Below are positions 15,273 to 22,861 of a stretch of 46,169 nucleotides of DNA, in pieces (position 1 is the stretch's first letter; each line of letters opens with the position of its first letter). The position numbers and the translations under genes are program-made. The notes beneath the pieces are model-generated. The model was not told where the DNA came from and made no database searches. It worked only from the letters and a program-made list of their open reading frames with translations. This DNA comes from QHCF01 sp003244275. GTDB taxonomy: Bacteria; Actinomycetota; Acidimicrobiia; Acidimicrobiales; QHCF01. The stretch lies in the NCBI GenBank assembly GCA_036806345.1, contig DAIROT010000012.1:1-46169 (forward strand). Reading direction: 5' to 3'.

Positions 15273-18200
15273 GTGAGCCAAGATCATGGGGTGCCTGACC
15301 CGCTGACCCTCGGCCGCTCGGTGGTGGTGGGGCCGGGGGAACCGGCGCCTCAGCCCTGGTCCGGCTGTGAGCGGGTTCGAGTCGGGGCGGTGGATGCCGA
15401 GATCGCCGACGAGCTGGGGAGCGCCTGGCGGGAGCGGCGGTCGGTCACCATCGAGCTGGTGTCCGGCATCGGACTGGACGATCCATTGACGCCGCCCCCC
15501 GAGGTGGTGACGGGCCGCCAACCGTGGGAGTGGCCGGTGGACCTGGATTTGGTGGGGGAGCGACTCCACCACGCCATCTGGGCCAACTCCGTCGACGGCC
15601 GGGCCGAAGGGCAGGGCGGTGAGCCGGGCCCGCGATGGCGCTGGGCGGAGGCGGCCTGCGAGCTGGGTGCCACCCTTGGCGGGCGGCTGGGGGACGGACC
15701 CCTCGGGGACGGACCGCTCGGGGATGGCCGAGCTGGCGATGGCCGCGCCGCCGGCTCGATCACTGATGGTGGAGCCGATGTGGTGCTGGAGGACTCCACG
15801 CCGGCGGTTTGCGACGGTGGCCCCCTCGATGTCGGCCTGAGCCAGCGCCTCGGTATGGCGGTGGTCCATCGGATCTCTTTGGAGCACGGGGTGCTGCGCC
15901 CGCTCGGGCTCAATGACCCGGTCGGCGTGTCGCTGGCGCCCGACCAGCTGGCGGCGGTGGCCGAGCCCGGTGGGGCGGCCCGGGTCATCGCCCCCGCCGG
16001 TTCGGGCAAGACGAGGGTGCTCACCGAGCGAGCCCGCCTGCTGATGCGGGGATGGGGCCTCCCGCCGGGCGCCCTGGCCATGGTGGCCTACAACGTGAGA
16101 GCGGCGGGCGAGATGAGGACTCGCCTGGCCGAGGTTCCCGGGGCGCGGGTCAGGACGCTCAATTCCCTGGGCTTGCGCTTGTGCGGGCGCCCGACCACCC
16201 TCGAGGAGCTCGAAGTGCGCCGGCTGCTGGGCGGCCTGATTGCCTTTCCCAAGCGGGCCGAGAGTGATCCCGCCGCCCCATGGCTCGAGGCTCTGGGCCG
16301 GGTGCGCCTGGGACTGGCTGATCCCAAGACGGTCGAGGAGGAGCTGGCTGACGTGTCCGACCTGGAACGGGTGGCCCGCGCCTACCGGGGCGAGCTGGCC
16401 GATCGCAATGCAGTCGATTTCGACGAGCAGGTGACAGTGGCCATCGAGCGGTTGCTCGGTGACCCGGGCTTTCGGTGGCGCAGCCAGAGGTTCGCCCGGG
16501 TGCTGCTGGTGGACGAGTTCCAGGATCTGACGCCCGCCCACCTGCTTCTCATCCGGCTGCTGAGCGGGCCGGCCGGGGCGGTGTTCGGCGTGGGCGACGA
16601 CGACCAGACCATCTACGGCTACGCCGGGGCCACGCCGCGCTGGCTGGTGGACTTCGACCGGTGGTTCCCCGGGGCGGCCATGCACTCGCTGGAGGTCAAC
16701 TACCGGTGCCCGGCCCCGGTGGTGGCGGCCGCGTCGAACCTCCTCACTCGCAACGCCGTGCGGGTCCCCAAGCAGATCCGTCCTGCTCCGGTGCCGGTCG
16801 GGGCGAAGTGGGAGGGCCAACCTCTGACCATTGCCGACGGCGGTACCCGGCCGGCCTGGCGGTCGGGCGAGCGGCTGCGGGAACTGGTCGACGGGGGAGC
16901 CAGCCCGGCCGACGTGGCCGTCCTGGCCCGGGTGAACGCCCTGCTGGCCCCCGTACAGGTCCTGCTGCGCCACGCTGGGCTGCCGGTGAACGGGGGGGTG
17001 GGCCGCCGGTTCCTGCAGCGGGGGGGCGTCCGGGCCGCCCTGGGATGGTTGGCGGTGGCCACCGCGCCGGCCGGGGACCTGCCTGGGCCGGTGCTGCGGG
17101 AGGCGGCCCGGCGGCCCAAGCGGGGCATGAGCCCCTCGCTGCTCGACCTGGTGGCCAAGCAGCGTTCGGTGGACGCCATGGCCAGCCTGTCGGCCTGGCT
17201 GGAGGGCAGGGACAGCTCCCGGGAGGCCGACAAGGTACTCGACCTGGCGGCGGATGTGAGGTTGGTGCGCCAGGCCGCCTCAGGCGGCACAACTGCTGGC
17301 ATCCTGGATGTGGTCAGATCACGGATCGGCAACGGCGGTCTGGACGCCAGCGCCAGCGCCTTGGACCAGTGGAGTCACGGTGCCATCGCCGCCCACCGCG
17401 ATGACCTCGACGCCCTGGTGGAGCTGGCCGAGCTGGAGAGTGATCCGAGCCGCTTTGCGAGCTGGCTGGCGGAGGAGCTGGGTCGGTCCCCCGACGACGA
17501 CGGCATCACGCTGGCGTCCATCCATGCCGTGAAGGGCAGGGAGTGGGCCCATGTCGTGTTGCACCATGTCACCTCGGGCGTGATGCCACACCGGCTGGCC
17601 GAGGACCTGGAGGAGGAGCGCCGGGTCCTTCACGTCGGACTGACGCGGTGCCGCTCGAGTGTGTCGGTGGTTTCCGGGTCACCGGCCTCCCCGTTCGTGG
17701 CCGAGCTGGCCGAGCCTGGTCAACCGCCCCTGCGGGGCGTCCCGGGAGACGGGGCGGCGGGAGGGGGGACCGCGGGAGCCCGTCCGGGACGCGGGGCAGT
17801 GGGCGGTAGGACCGCAGGGAGCCGCCCGGCTGGCGGGGCGGCGGGCGGCCCGGGAGGCGGGGCCGCCACACCGGCTCTGGCCGGATCAGTCGGCTGCCGG
17901 TTCGACTACCGCGGCCACGAGCACCAGGTGGTAGAGATCACCGAGGCCGGAGCTCGGGCCCTGGTGGGCGGTGGGCCGGCGACCACCACGATCCCTCTGG
18001 GCACTCCGGTGACCGCCCAGGGCCGGCCGGCGGTATTGGCCCACCCTCGCTGGGAGGAGGCCTGGGATCGCCTTCGGAAGTGGCGGACTGAGCGATCCAC
18101 GGCAATCGGCAAGCCGGCGTTCGTCGTCTTCGACGACAAGACCCTGCGCCTGGTGGCCATCACGCTGCCCACCAGCGAGGCCGGTCTGCTGGCCATCAGT

Positions 18201-18275
18201 GGGATTGGCCCGGTCAAGCTGGAGAGCTATGGAGACGAGCTCATCTCGATCGCCGAGCAGCTACGCGCCTGCTGA
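15273..18275 (+). CDS. UvrD-like superfamily 1 DNA helicase with C-terminal HRDC domain
   Basis: A 1000-residue ATP-dependent 3'-5' DNA helicase. After an unusual N-terminal extension of about 215 residues come Walker A APAGSGKT (about 240-247), LLVDEFQDLT (Walker B), GVGDDDQTIYGYAGA (motif III), VNYRCP (motif IV), ITLASIHAVKGREW (motif V) and EERRVLHVGLTRCR (motif VI). A Gly/Ala/Arg-rich linker leads to a C-terminal HRDC domain (about 920-1000), which resembles mycobacterial UvrD2. The extension contains a GDG-rich repeat at 15687-15746. GTG at 15273 is used; an in-frame GTG at 15291 is an alternative. It is divergent from whiB2 and nearly abuts the VWA gene (20 bp, convergent). A role in DNA repair or replication-fork handling is inferred from the family. 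Confidence 0.88.
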   Translation: MSQDHGVPDPLTLGRSVVVGPGEPAPQPWSGCERVRVGAVDAEIADELGSAWRERRSVTIELVSGIGLDDPLTPPPEVVTGRQPWEWPVDLDLVGERLHHAIWANSVDGRAEGQGGEPGPRWRWAEAACELGATLGGRLGDGPLGDGPLGDGRAGDGRAAGSITDGGADVVLEDSTPAVCDGGPLDVGLSQRLGMAVVHRISLEHGVLRPLGLNDPVGVSLAPDQLAAVAEPGGAARVIAPAGSGKTRVLTERARLLMRGWGLPPGALAMVAYNVRAAGEMRTRLAEVPGARVRTLNSLGLRLCGRPTTLEELEVRRLLGGLIAFPKRAESDPAAPWLEALGRVRLGLADPKTVEEELADVSDLERVARAYRGELADRNAVDFDEQVTVAIERLLGDPGFRWRSQRFARVLLVDEFQDLTPAHLLLIRLLSGPAGAVFGVGDDDQTIYGYAGATPRWLVDFDRWFPGAAMHSLEVNYRCPAPVVAAASNLLTRNAVRVPKQIRPAPVPVGAKWEGQPLTIADGGTRPAWRSGERLRELVDGGASPADVAVLARVNALLAPVQVLLRHAGLPVNGGVGRRFLQRGGVRAALGWLAVATAPAGDLPGPVLREAARRPKRGMSPSLLDLVAKQRSVDAMASLSAWLEGRDSSREADKVLDLAADVRLVRQAASGGTTAGILDVVRSRIGNGGLDASASALDQWSHGAIAAHRDDLDALVELAELESDPSRFASWLAEELGRSPDDDGITLASIHAVKGREWAHVVLHHVTSGVMPHRLAEDLEEERRVLHVGLTRCRSSVSVVSGSPASPFVAELAEPGQPPLRGVPGDGAAGGGTAGARPGRGAVGGRTAGSRPAGGAAGGPGGGAATPALAGSVGCRFDYRGHEHQVVEITEAGARALVGGGPATTTIPLGTPVTAQGRPAVLAHPRWEEAWDRLRKWRTERSTAIGKPAFVVFDDKTLRLVAITLPTSEAGLLAISGIGPVKLESYGDELISIAEQLRAC
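15687..15746. repeat. four imperfect 15-bp repeats inside the helicase gene
   Basis: Units at 15687, 15702, 15717 and 15732 encode the LGDGP-LGDGP-LGDGR-AGDGR series in the N-terminal extension of the UvrD-like protein. The first two units differ by two bases. Confidence 0.85.
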
Positions 18276-18295
18276 GCGCCCCCTGCCGGCTGGGC

Positions 18296-20320
18296 TCATC
18301 GGGACCCGCCTCCCCTGCCGGACATGGCTCGTTTGTTCTCGATGAAGTCGACCAGGACGTAGTCACCCAGGGTCTCTGGGGTGGTGAAGAAGGCCCGGCC
18401 CCGGTTCAGCTTGGTCAGTTGCTCCACGAAGTCGCGCAGGTAGCTGGTGGCGTCCAGCATGAAGGTGTTGATCCGGATCCCCTCCCGTGTGGCCCGGACC
18501 ACCTCGGTGAGGGTGGCGTCCACCGTCTGGCGCACCGGCGGGTAATTGAAGAACACCTCGCCGTCGGCCATCACATGGGCGGTTGGCTCGCCATCGGTGA
18601 TCATGATGATCTGCTTGGTGCCCGACTGGCGGGCCAGCATGCGCCGGCTGAGCAAGAGGGCGTGGTGAATGTTGGTCCCGTAGACGAAGTCCCAGGACAC
18701 CTCGGGCAGCTGTTGAGGCTTCAGCTCCCTGGCCACCTCGCTGAAGCCGACGATTCCGAGGTAGTCCCGCGGGAACTGGCTGGAGATCAGCGCATGCAGG
18801 GCCATCGCCACCTTCTTGGCGGCCAGGAAATTGTCCCGCATGGGCATGGACAGCGACAGGTCGATCATGAGCACGGTCGAGGAGCGAGTGAGGTTCTCCG
18901 ACCGCTCCACCTCGAAGTCCGCCGGCGTGAGGCTCACCGGAGTGCCACCGCCGGTGCGCTGGAGGGCGTTGCGCAACGTGCGCTCGATGTTGAGATCGAA
19001 CGGGTCACCCACCTCGTAAGGCTTGGTGGCATGGGCCCGTTCCACGCCCACCCCCTCCCGCTCCATGGGGTGGCCGCCCAGGCGATCCTTGGCCAGCTTG
19101 GAGAACAGCTCGGACAAGGCGTTGCGCCCGATCTTGCGCAGTCCGGCCGGGGTCAGCTCCAGGCGGCCCTCCCGTTGGGCCACCAGGCCAGCCTCCTCCA
19201 AGAGGCGTCCCAGCTCGGCCAGGCGCTCGAGGGATCGAGCTCCGTCCTCGCCGACCAGTTGGCGGGCTGCCTCGATGTCCACGTCGGCCAAGGCCCCAGG
19301 GCTGGTGGCCGACCGCAGCAGGTTCTCCAGCTGGTCGAGGTCGCCCAGACGACCCATGAGGCTGGCCCCCTCGGGCAGCGAGAGAGGATCGAGGCCGCTG
19401 AACGAGTACCGCTGCTCCCATCCTGCCCCCGGGAAGCCAGCCTGCAGGTTGGCGGCCAGGCGATCGACCTGCCAGGCCAGGTCCAGGTCGGCGAGGAGCT
19501 GGCTGGCCAGTCCCTCCAGCTGGGCCCGCTGGGCGGGCGTCATCGAGTTGAGCAGGGCGCCCATGGCTGCCATCTGGCGGGCCATCTGCTCGAGCAGCTC
19601 GTCCAGGGTGGCCGGGTTGCCAGGGAACAGATCACCGAAACGGGCCATGAAGTCCCCAAACGCCAACTCGCCATCCTCTGGGGATCCTGCGTCACGATTC
19701 TCGATCAGCTGGTTGAGGGCACCGAGCATCTCCCTGGTCCGTTCCAGCTGCTCGGGGGTGCTGGCCTGCATGGCCCCGGCCATCTGGTTGAAGTAGCTCT
19801 GCATCACCTGCTGGCGCAGTCGGTCCAGGAGCTGGTCGAAGCGTTCCCGCGCCTCGGAGGAGGTGAACTCGTAGCTCTGCAGCGAGGAGACCTGTCCGGC
19901 CAGGTCGGGGGGGACCAGATCGAGCTGGTGGCGCCGCTCGGTCACCACCTCATCGGTGATCTGCCGGCGCCGCTCATCATCGGCTGCCCTGGCCTCCTCG
20001 GCCAACTGGTCCAGGCCGGCCCGCTCCTGGTCCATCACTGACCGAAGCTCGGTGGCTATGTCCTCGTAGGTGCCCCCCAGGTCGTAGCGCTCCAGCTCCT
20101 CCCGGCGCCGTTGGCGCAGTCTCTCCAGCAGCTCCCGCAGGCCCTGTACCCGCTCGCCATCCGGGTCCGCGAATCCGGCCTGCAGCATCCGGCGCAGGGC
20201 CGCGTCCAGGTCGCCGTGGTAGAGCAGGTCGTCGGTGATCTCGGCCAGGACGTCATCAGCACCCAGCTCGAAGCCGGTCTGGGTGCCGTCCCATCGGGAG
20301 TATCGGTATCGGTGTGCCAC
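18296..20320 (-). CDS. von Willebrand factor A domain protein, partner of MoxR ATPase
   Basis: A 674-residue soluble protein with a long helical N-terminal part (about 1-400, with several Glu/Arg/Gln-rich coiled-coil-like stretches) and a C-terminal VWA domain. The metal-binding MIDAS motif is DLSLS (487-491), followed by YGTNIHHAL and ITDGEPT, which supply the further Thr and Asp ligands. It lies 21 bp downstream of a MoxR-type AAA+ ATPase. This pair matches the arrangement of mycobacterial Rv0958-Rv0959. MoxR-VWA systems act as chaperones or metal-insertion machines for partner proteins, but the client here is unknown. The basic C-terminus (NKRAMSGRGGGSR) is short and flexible. ATG at 20320 is the natural start. 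Confidence 0.87.
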   Translation of the reverse strand: MAHRYRYSRWDGTQTGFELGADDVLAEITDDLLYHGDLDAALRRMLQAGFADPDGERVQGLRELLERLRQRRREELERYDLGGTYEDIATELRSVMDQERAGLDQLAEEARAADDERRRQITDEVVTERRHQLDLVPPDLAGQVSSLQSYEFTSSEARERFDQLLDRLRQQVMQSYFNQMAGAMQASTPEQLERTREMLGALNQLIENRDAGSPEDGELAFGDFMARFGDLFPGNPATLDELLEQMARQMAAMGALLNSMTPAQRAQLEGLASQLLADLDLAWQVDRLAANLQAGFPGAGWEQRYSFSGLDPLSLPEGASLMGRLGDLDQLENLLRSATSPGALADVDIEAARQLVGEDGARSLERLAELGRLLEEAGLVAQREGRLELTPAGLRKIGRNALSELFSKLAKDRLGGHPMEREGVGVERAHATKPYEVGDPFDLNIERTLRNALQRTGGGTPVSLTPADFEVERSENLTRSSTVLMIDLSLSMPMRDNFLAAKKVAMALHALISSQFPRDYLGIVGFSEVARELKPQQLPEVSWDFVYGTNIHHALLLSRRMLARQSGTKQIIMITDGEPTAHVMADGEVFFNYPPVRQTVDATLTEVVRATREGIRINTFMLDATSYLRDFVEQLTKLNRGRAFFTTPETLGDYVLVDFIENKRAMSGRGGGSR

Positions 20321-20341
20321 CTGGGTGCTCTGGCCCGCCCC

Positions 20342-21745
20342 TCAGCCCCGGCCCCGATAGGTGGCCCGGCTGCCAGCGGCGTGCTTGTTGAGGCGCTTGG
20401 ACAGGTGAAGCCCTTCCAGGACCAGCTCCAAGGCGCTAGCCACTGCGGCCGGCGTCTCACTGGCGGCCAGGCCCAGGACCGGGCGCTCCAGGGCGGGAAT
20501 CTGGCTCAACACCTTGACGTACTGCGACGAGGAAACGTCGTCGCCGGCATGGATCACGGTCCCCTCGTCGAAGGCCAGCACCACGTCGGTGAGGCTCTCG
20601 GCCGGGCATCGCTCACGGAACACGCCGAGGGTGGCCGCCCTAATCAGCTTCTCCACCACCTCCCCCTCCCGGCCGTCCTCCAGCGTCTCGACCTCCACCT
20701 TGCCGGCGGTGGAGGCCGCCAGGGAGGCCAGGTCGCTGACTCGGGGCACGACATCGGCCTCTCCCAGGCGCAGGGCCCGGCGGGTGGCACTGGCCACCAA
20801 CGTCTCGTAGTTGGCGATGCTGAGGCGGACCGACACGCCCGAGCGCTGGTTGATGCTGGTGCTGGACCGGGCCAGCTGGGAGAGCTCGGCCACGATGTCG
20901 GCCATGTAGTCGGGGACCTGGACCCGCAGGCCGGGGGCGTTGAGGGCCCGGGCCTCTTGGTGGACGACGGCCAGCTCGCTGGCCGGGTCCAGGGGGTAAT
21001 GGGTGCGGATCTGGGCCCCGAAGCGGTCCTTGAGGGGGGTGATGATGCGTCCCCGATTGGTGTAGTCCTCCGGGTTGGCCGATGCCACCAGCATGACGTC
21101 GAGGGGCAGGCGCAGCTTGTAGCCCCGTACCTGGACATCGCGTTCCTCGAGGACGTTGAGCAGGCCCACCTGGATGCGCTCGGCCAGGTCGGGTAGCTCG
21201 TTGATGGCGAAGATGGCCCGGTTGCTCCTGGGCACCAGGCCAAAGTGCAGGGTGGCCTCGTCGGCCAGGTAGCGACCCTCGGCCACCTTGATGGGATCGA
21301 CCTCCCCGATCAGGTCGGCGATGGAGGTGTCCGGGGTGGCCAGCTTCTCCCCGAAGCGATCGTGGCGGTGCACCCACTCGATGGGAGTGTCGTCGCCCCG
21401 CTCGGCCACCAGGTCCCGCCCGTGGCGCGACACCGGGCGGTACGGGTCGTCGTTGATCTCCGAGCCGGCCACCACTGGCAACCACTCGTCGAGCAGCCCG
21501 GTGAGCGAGCGGATCAGGCGGGTCTTGGCCTGGCCCCGCTCGCCGAGGAAGATGACGTCGTGGCCAGCCAACAGGGCGGTCTCCAGCTGAGGCAGCACGG
21601 TGTCCTCGAATCCGATGATCCCTTCGACGATGGGGCGCCCGGCGGCGATGCGGGCGACGGTGTTGGCCCTAACCTCCTCCTTCACCGGCACCGAGGCCCA
21701 TCCCGACTCACGTAGCTGGCCCAGGGTTGCCGGTCGGGAGCTCAT
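20342..21745 (-). CDS. MoxR-type AAA+ ATPase (magnesium-chelatase-like)
   Basis: A 467-residue AAA+ ATPase. The P-loop is GERGQAKT (68-75), with the Walker B/sensor region AIFAINELPDL, then VMLVASANPEDYTNRGRIITPLKDRF carrying the sensor 1 and arginine-finger region. The form GERGQAKT is typical of the MoxR/BchI-like branch. ATG at 21745 is chosen; the frame stays open further upstream but there it overlaps the divergent small gene. It is the first gene of a two-gene operon with the VWA protein, which it presumably remodels in an ATP-dependent way. Function is inferred from the pair only. Confidence 0.88.
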   Translation of the reverse strand: MSSRPATLGQLRESGWASVPVKEEVRANTVARIAAGRPIVEGIIGFEDTVLPQLETALLAGHDVIFLGERGQAKTRLIRSLTGLLDEWLPVVAGSEINDDPYRPVSRHGRDLVAERGDDTPIEWVHRHDRFGEKLATPDTSIADLIGEVDPIKVAEGRYLADEATLHFGLVPRSNRAIFAINELPDLAERIQVGLLNVLEERDVQVRGYKLRLPLDVMLVASANPEDYTNRGRIITPLKDRFGAQIRTHYPLDPASELAVVHQEARALNAPGLRVQVPDYMADIVAELSQLARSSTSINQRSGVSVRLSIANYETLVASATRRALRLGEADVVPRVSDLASLAASTAGKVEVETLEDGREGEVVEKLIRAATLGVFRERCPAESLTDVVLAFDEGTVIHAGDDVSSSQYVKVLSQIPALERPVLGLAASETPAAVASALELVLEGLHLSKRLNKHAAGSRATYRGRG

Positions 21746-21806
21746 GAGATCGAGCCTACGCTCAGCACTCACCACGAGGTTCGCGAGGTGCAAGGAGGAG
21801 ACGGCG

Positions 21807-22031
21807 ATGGCGGCAAGAGAAGGAACGAGGGTCCTCCTGGCCCGGAGGGAGAAGTCCATGGTTCCCTACAAATGGACGGGCGAGGAGCCCCAGGGTCTGG
21901 ACGACGTGGAGACAGCGGAGAACCTGGGGGCCACCTGGGAGGGAGACGAGCTGGTGACCTACGACCTGCCCGGCCTTGAGGGGCTGTTCGAGTACTACAA
22001 GGGCAACGACTACCTCATCGACAACGACTGA
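21807..22031 (+). CDS. small acidic hypothetical protein, 74 aa
   Basis: Preceded by the strongest ribosome binding site in this region (AAGGAGGAG, 7 to 8 bases before ATG 21807). After a basic start it becomes very acidic: VPYKWTGEEPQG, ENLGATWEGDELVTYDLP, then FEYYKGNDYLIDND at the C-terminus. There is no membrane segment or cysteine. An internal ATG at 21858 could also start it. The family is not recognised. It is divergent from moxR and directly precedes sdhC, with which it may overlap by 56 bases if the TTG start of sdhC is used, so it may be co-transcribed with the sdh genes. Confidence 0.72.
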   Translation: MAAREGTRVLLARREKSMVPYKWTGEEPQGLDDVETAENLGATWEGDELVTYDLPGLEGLFEYYKGNDYLIDND

Positions 22032-22833
22032 GGGTCCCATCTCCGCCGAGCCAGCTCTGCGGTCCCCCTCCCCGGCGGGCACCGAGGCGCCTCCCCTTCG
22101 CCCGGACCGATGGTGGCTGCCACCGGCGCTGACGGTGGTCGCCCTGACGGCCTTCGTGGCCTACAGCACCTGGGCCACCCTGGTGAACCGCGACTACTAC
22201 GCCCGGCCCTACCTGTCACCCTTCTACTCGCCCTGCATCACCAGTCACTGCGGGGTCGGGGGCAGGGCGGCCACCTGGCACCTGGTCTCCTGGTGGCCCT
22301 TCTCGCCGGCCATCCTCATCGTGGTGTTCCCGCTCGCCTTTCGCCTCACCTGCTATTACTACCGCAAGGCCTATTACCGGTCCTTCTGGCTCTCCCCCCC
22401 GGCCTGCGCGGTGCCCGACCGCCACTCGACCTACACGGGCGAGAGCCGCTTTCCGCTGATCCTGCAGAATGCCCACCGTTATTTCTTCTACCTGGCCCTG
22501 CCCCTGCCCGTCATCCTGGCCTGGGAGGCGGTCAAGGCCTTCCACTTCCCGAGCGGCTGGGGCATCGGCCTGGGCAGCGCCATCCTGGTGGTCAATGCCG
22601 TCCTGCTCGGCCTGTACACGGCATCGTGCCACTCGTGCCGCCACCTGTGCGGCGGCAACCTGCGGGCGTTCTCCAAAGGACCGGTGCGCTACTGGCTGTG
22701 GCGGCGGGTGACGGCCCTCAATCTCCGCCACATGCAGCTGGCGTGGGTCAGCCTGGGCTTCGTGGCCCTGGCCGATTTGTATGTGCGCCTGGTGGCAGCC
22801 GGCGCCTTTCCTGATCCGCACATCGTCTTTTGA
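21976..22833 (+). CDS. sdhC: succinate dehydrogenase membrane anchor / cytochrome b subunit (Sdh1 type)
   Basis: A membrane protein of at most 285 residues with about five hydrophobic helices, resembling the single large anchor of the mycobacterial Sdh1 complex (Rv0249c type). It anchors SdhAB and passes electrons to menaquinone. Conserved features include HRYFFYLALPLPVILAWEAV, SCHSCRHLCGG and the final LRHMQLAWVSLGFVALADLYVRL with histidines that may serve haem or quinone binding. The start is unclear: TTG at 21976 is the only standard codon before the first helix, lies inside the previous gene, and gives a Thr/Ser-rich leader; a non-standard start after 22031 is possible. Its TGA is followed by a duplicated stop-start junction leading to sdhA. 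Confidence 0.82.
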   Translation: MRGCSSTTRATTTSSTTTEGPISAEPALRSPSPAGTEAPPLRPDRWWLPPALTVVALTAFVAYSTWATLVNRDYYARPYLSPFYSPCITSHCGVGGRAATWHLVSWWPFSPAILIVVFPLAFRLTCYYYRKAYYRSFWLSPPACAVPDRHSTYTGESRFPLILQNAHRYFFYLALPLPVILAWEAVKAFHFPSGWGIGLGSAILVVNAVLLGLYTASCHSCRHLCGGNLRAFSKGPVRYWLWRRVTALNLRHMQLAWVSLGFVALADLYVRLVAAGAFPDPHIVF

Positions 22834-22861
22834 TGGCGGGGGCCTTTTGATGGCGGGCGCC
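22828..22861 (+). repeat. duplicated stop-start junction with a five-codon mini-ORF
   Basis: TTTTGATGGCGGGGGCC (22828-22844) is followed by TTTTGATGGCGGGCGCC (22845-22861), a 17-bp tandem duplication with one mismatch. The first copy holds the sdhC stop (22831-22833) overlapping an ATG (22833). That ATG reads MAGAF and stops at 22848-22850, which again overlaps the sdhA ATG at 22850. Confidence 0.9.

Noticed and set aside
15237..16973. Minus-strand open frame of about 578 codons opposite the helicase
   Set aside because: It overlaps the Walker A to motif IV region of a clear helicase and shows no domain itself.
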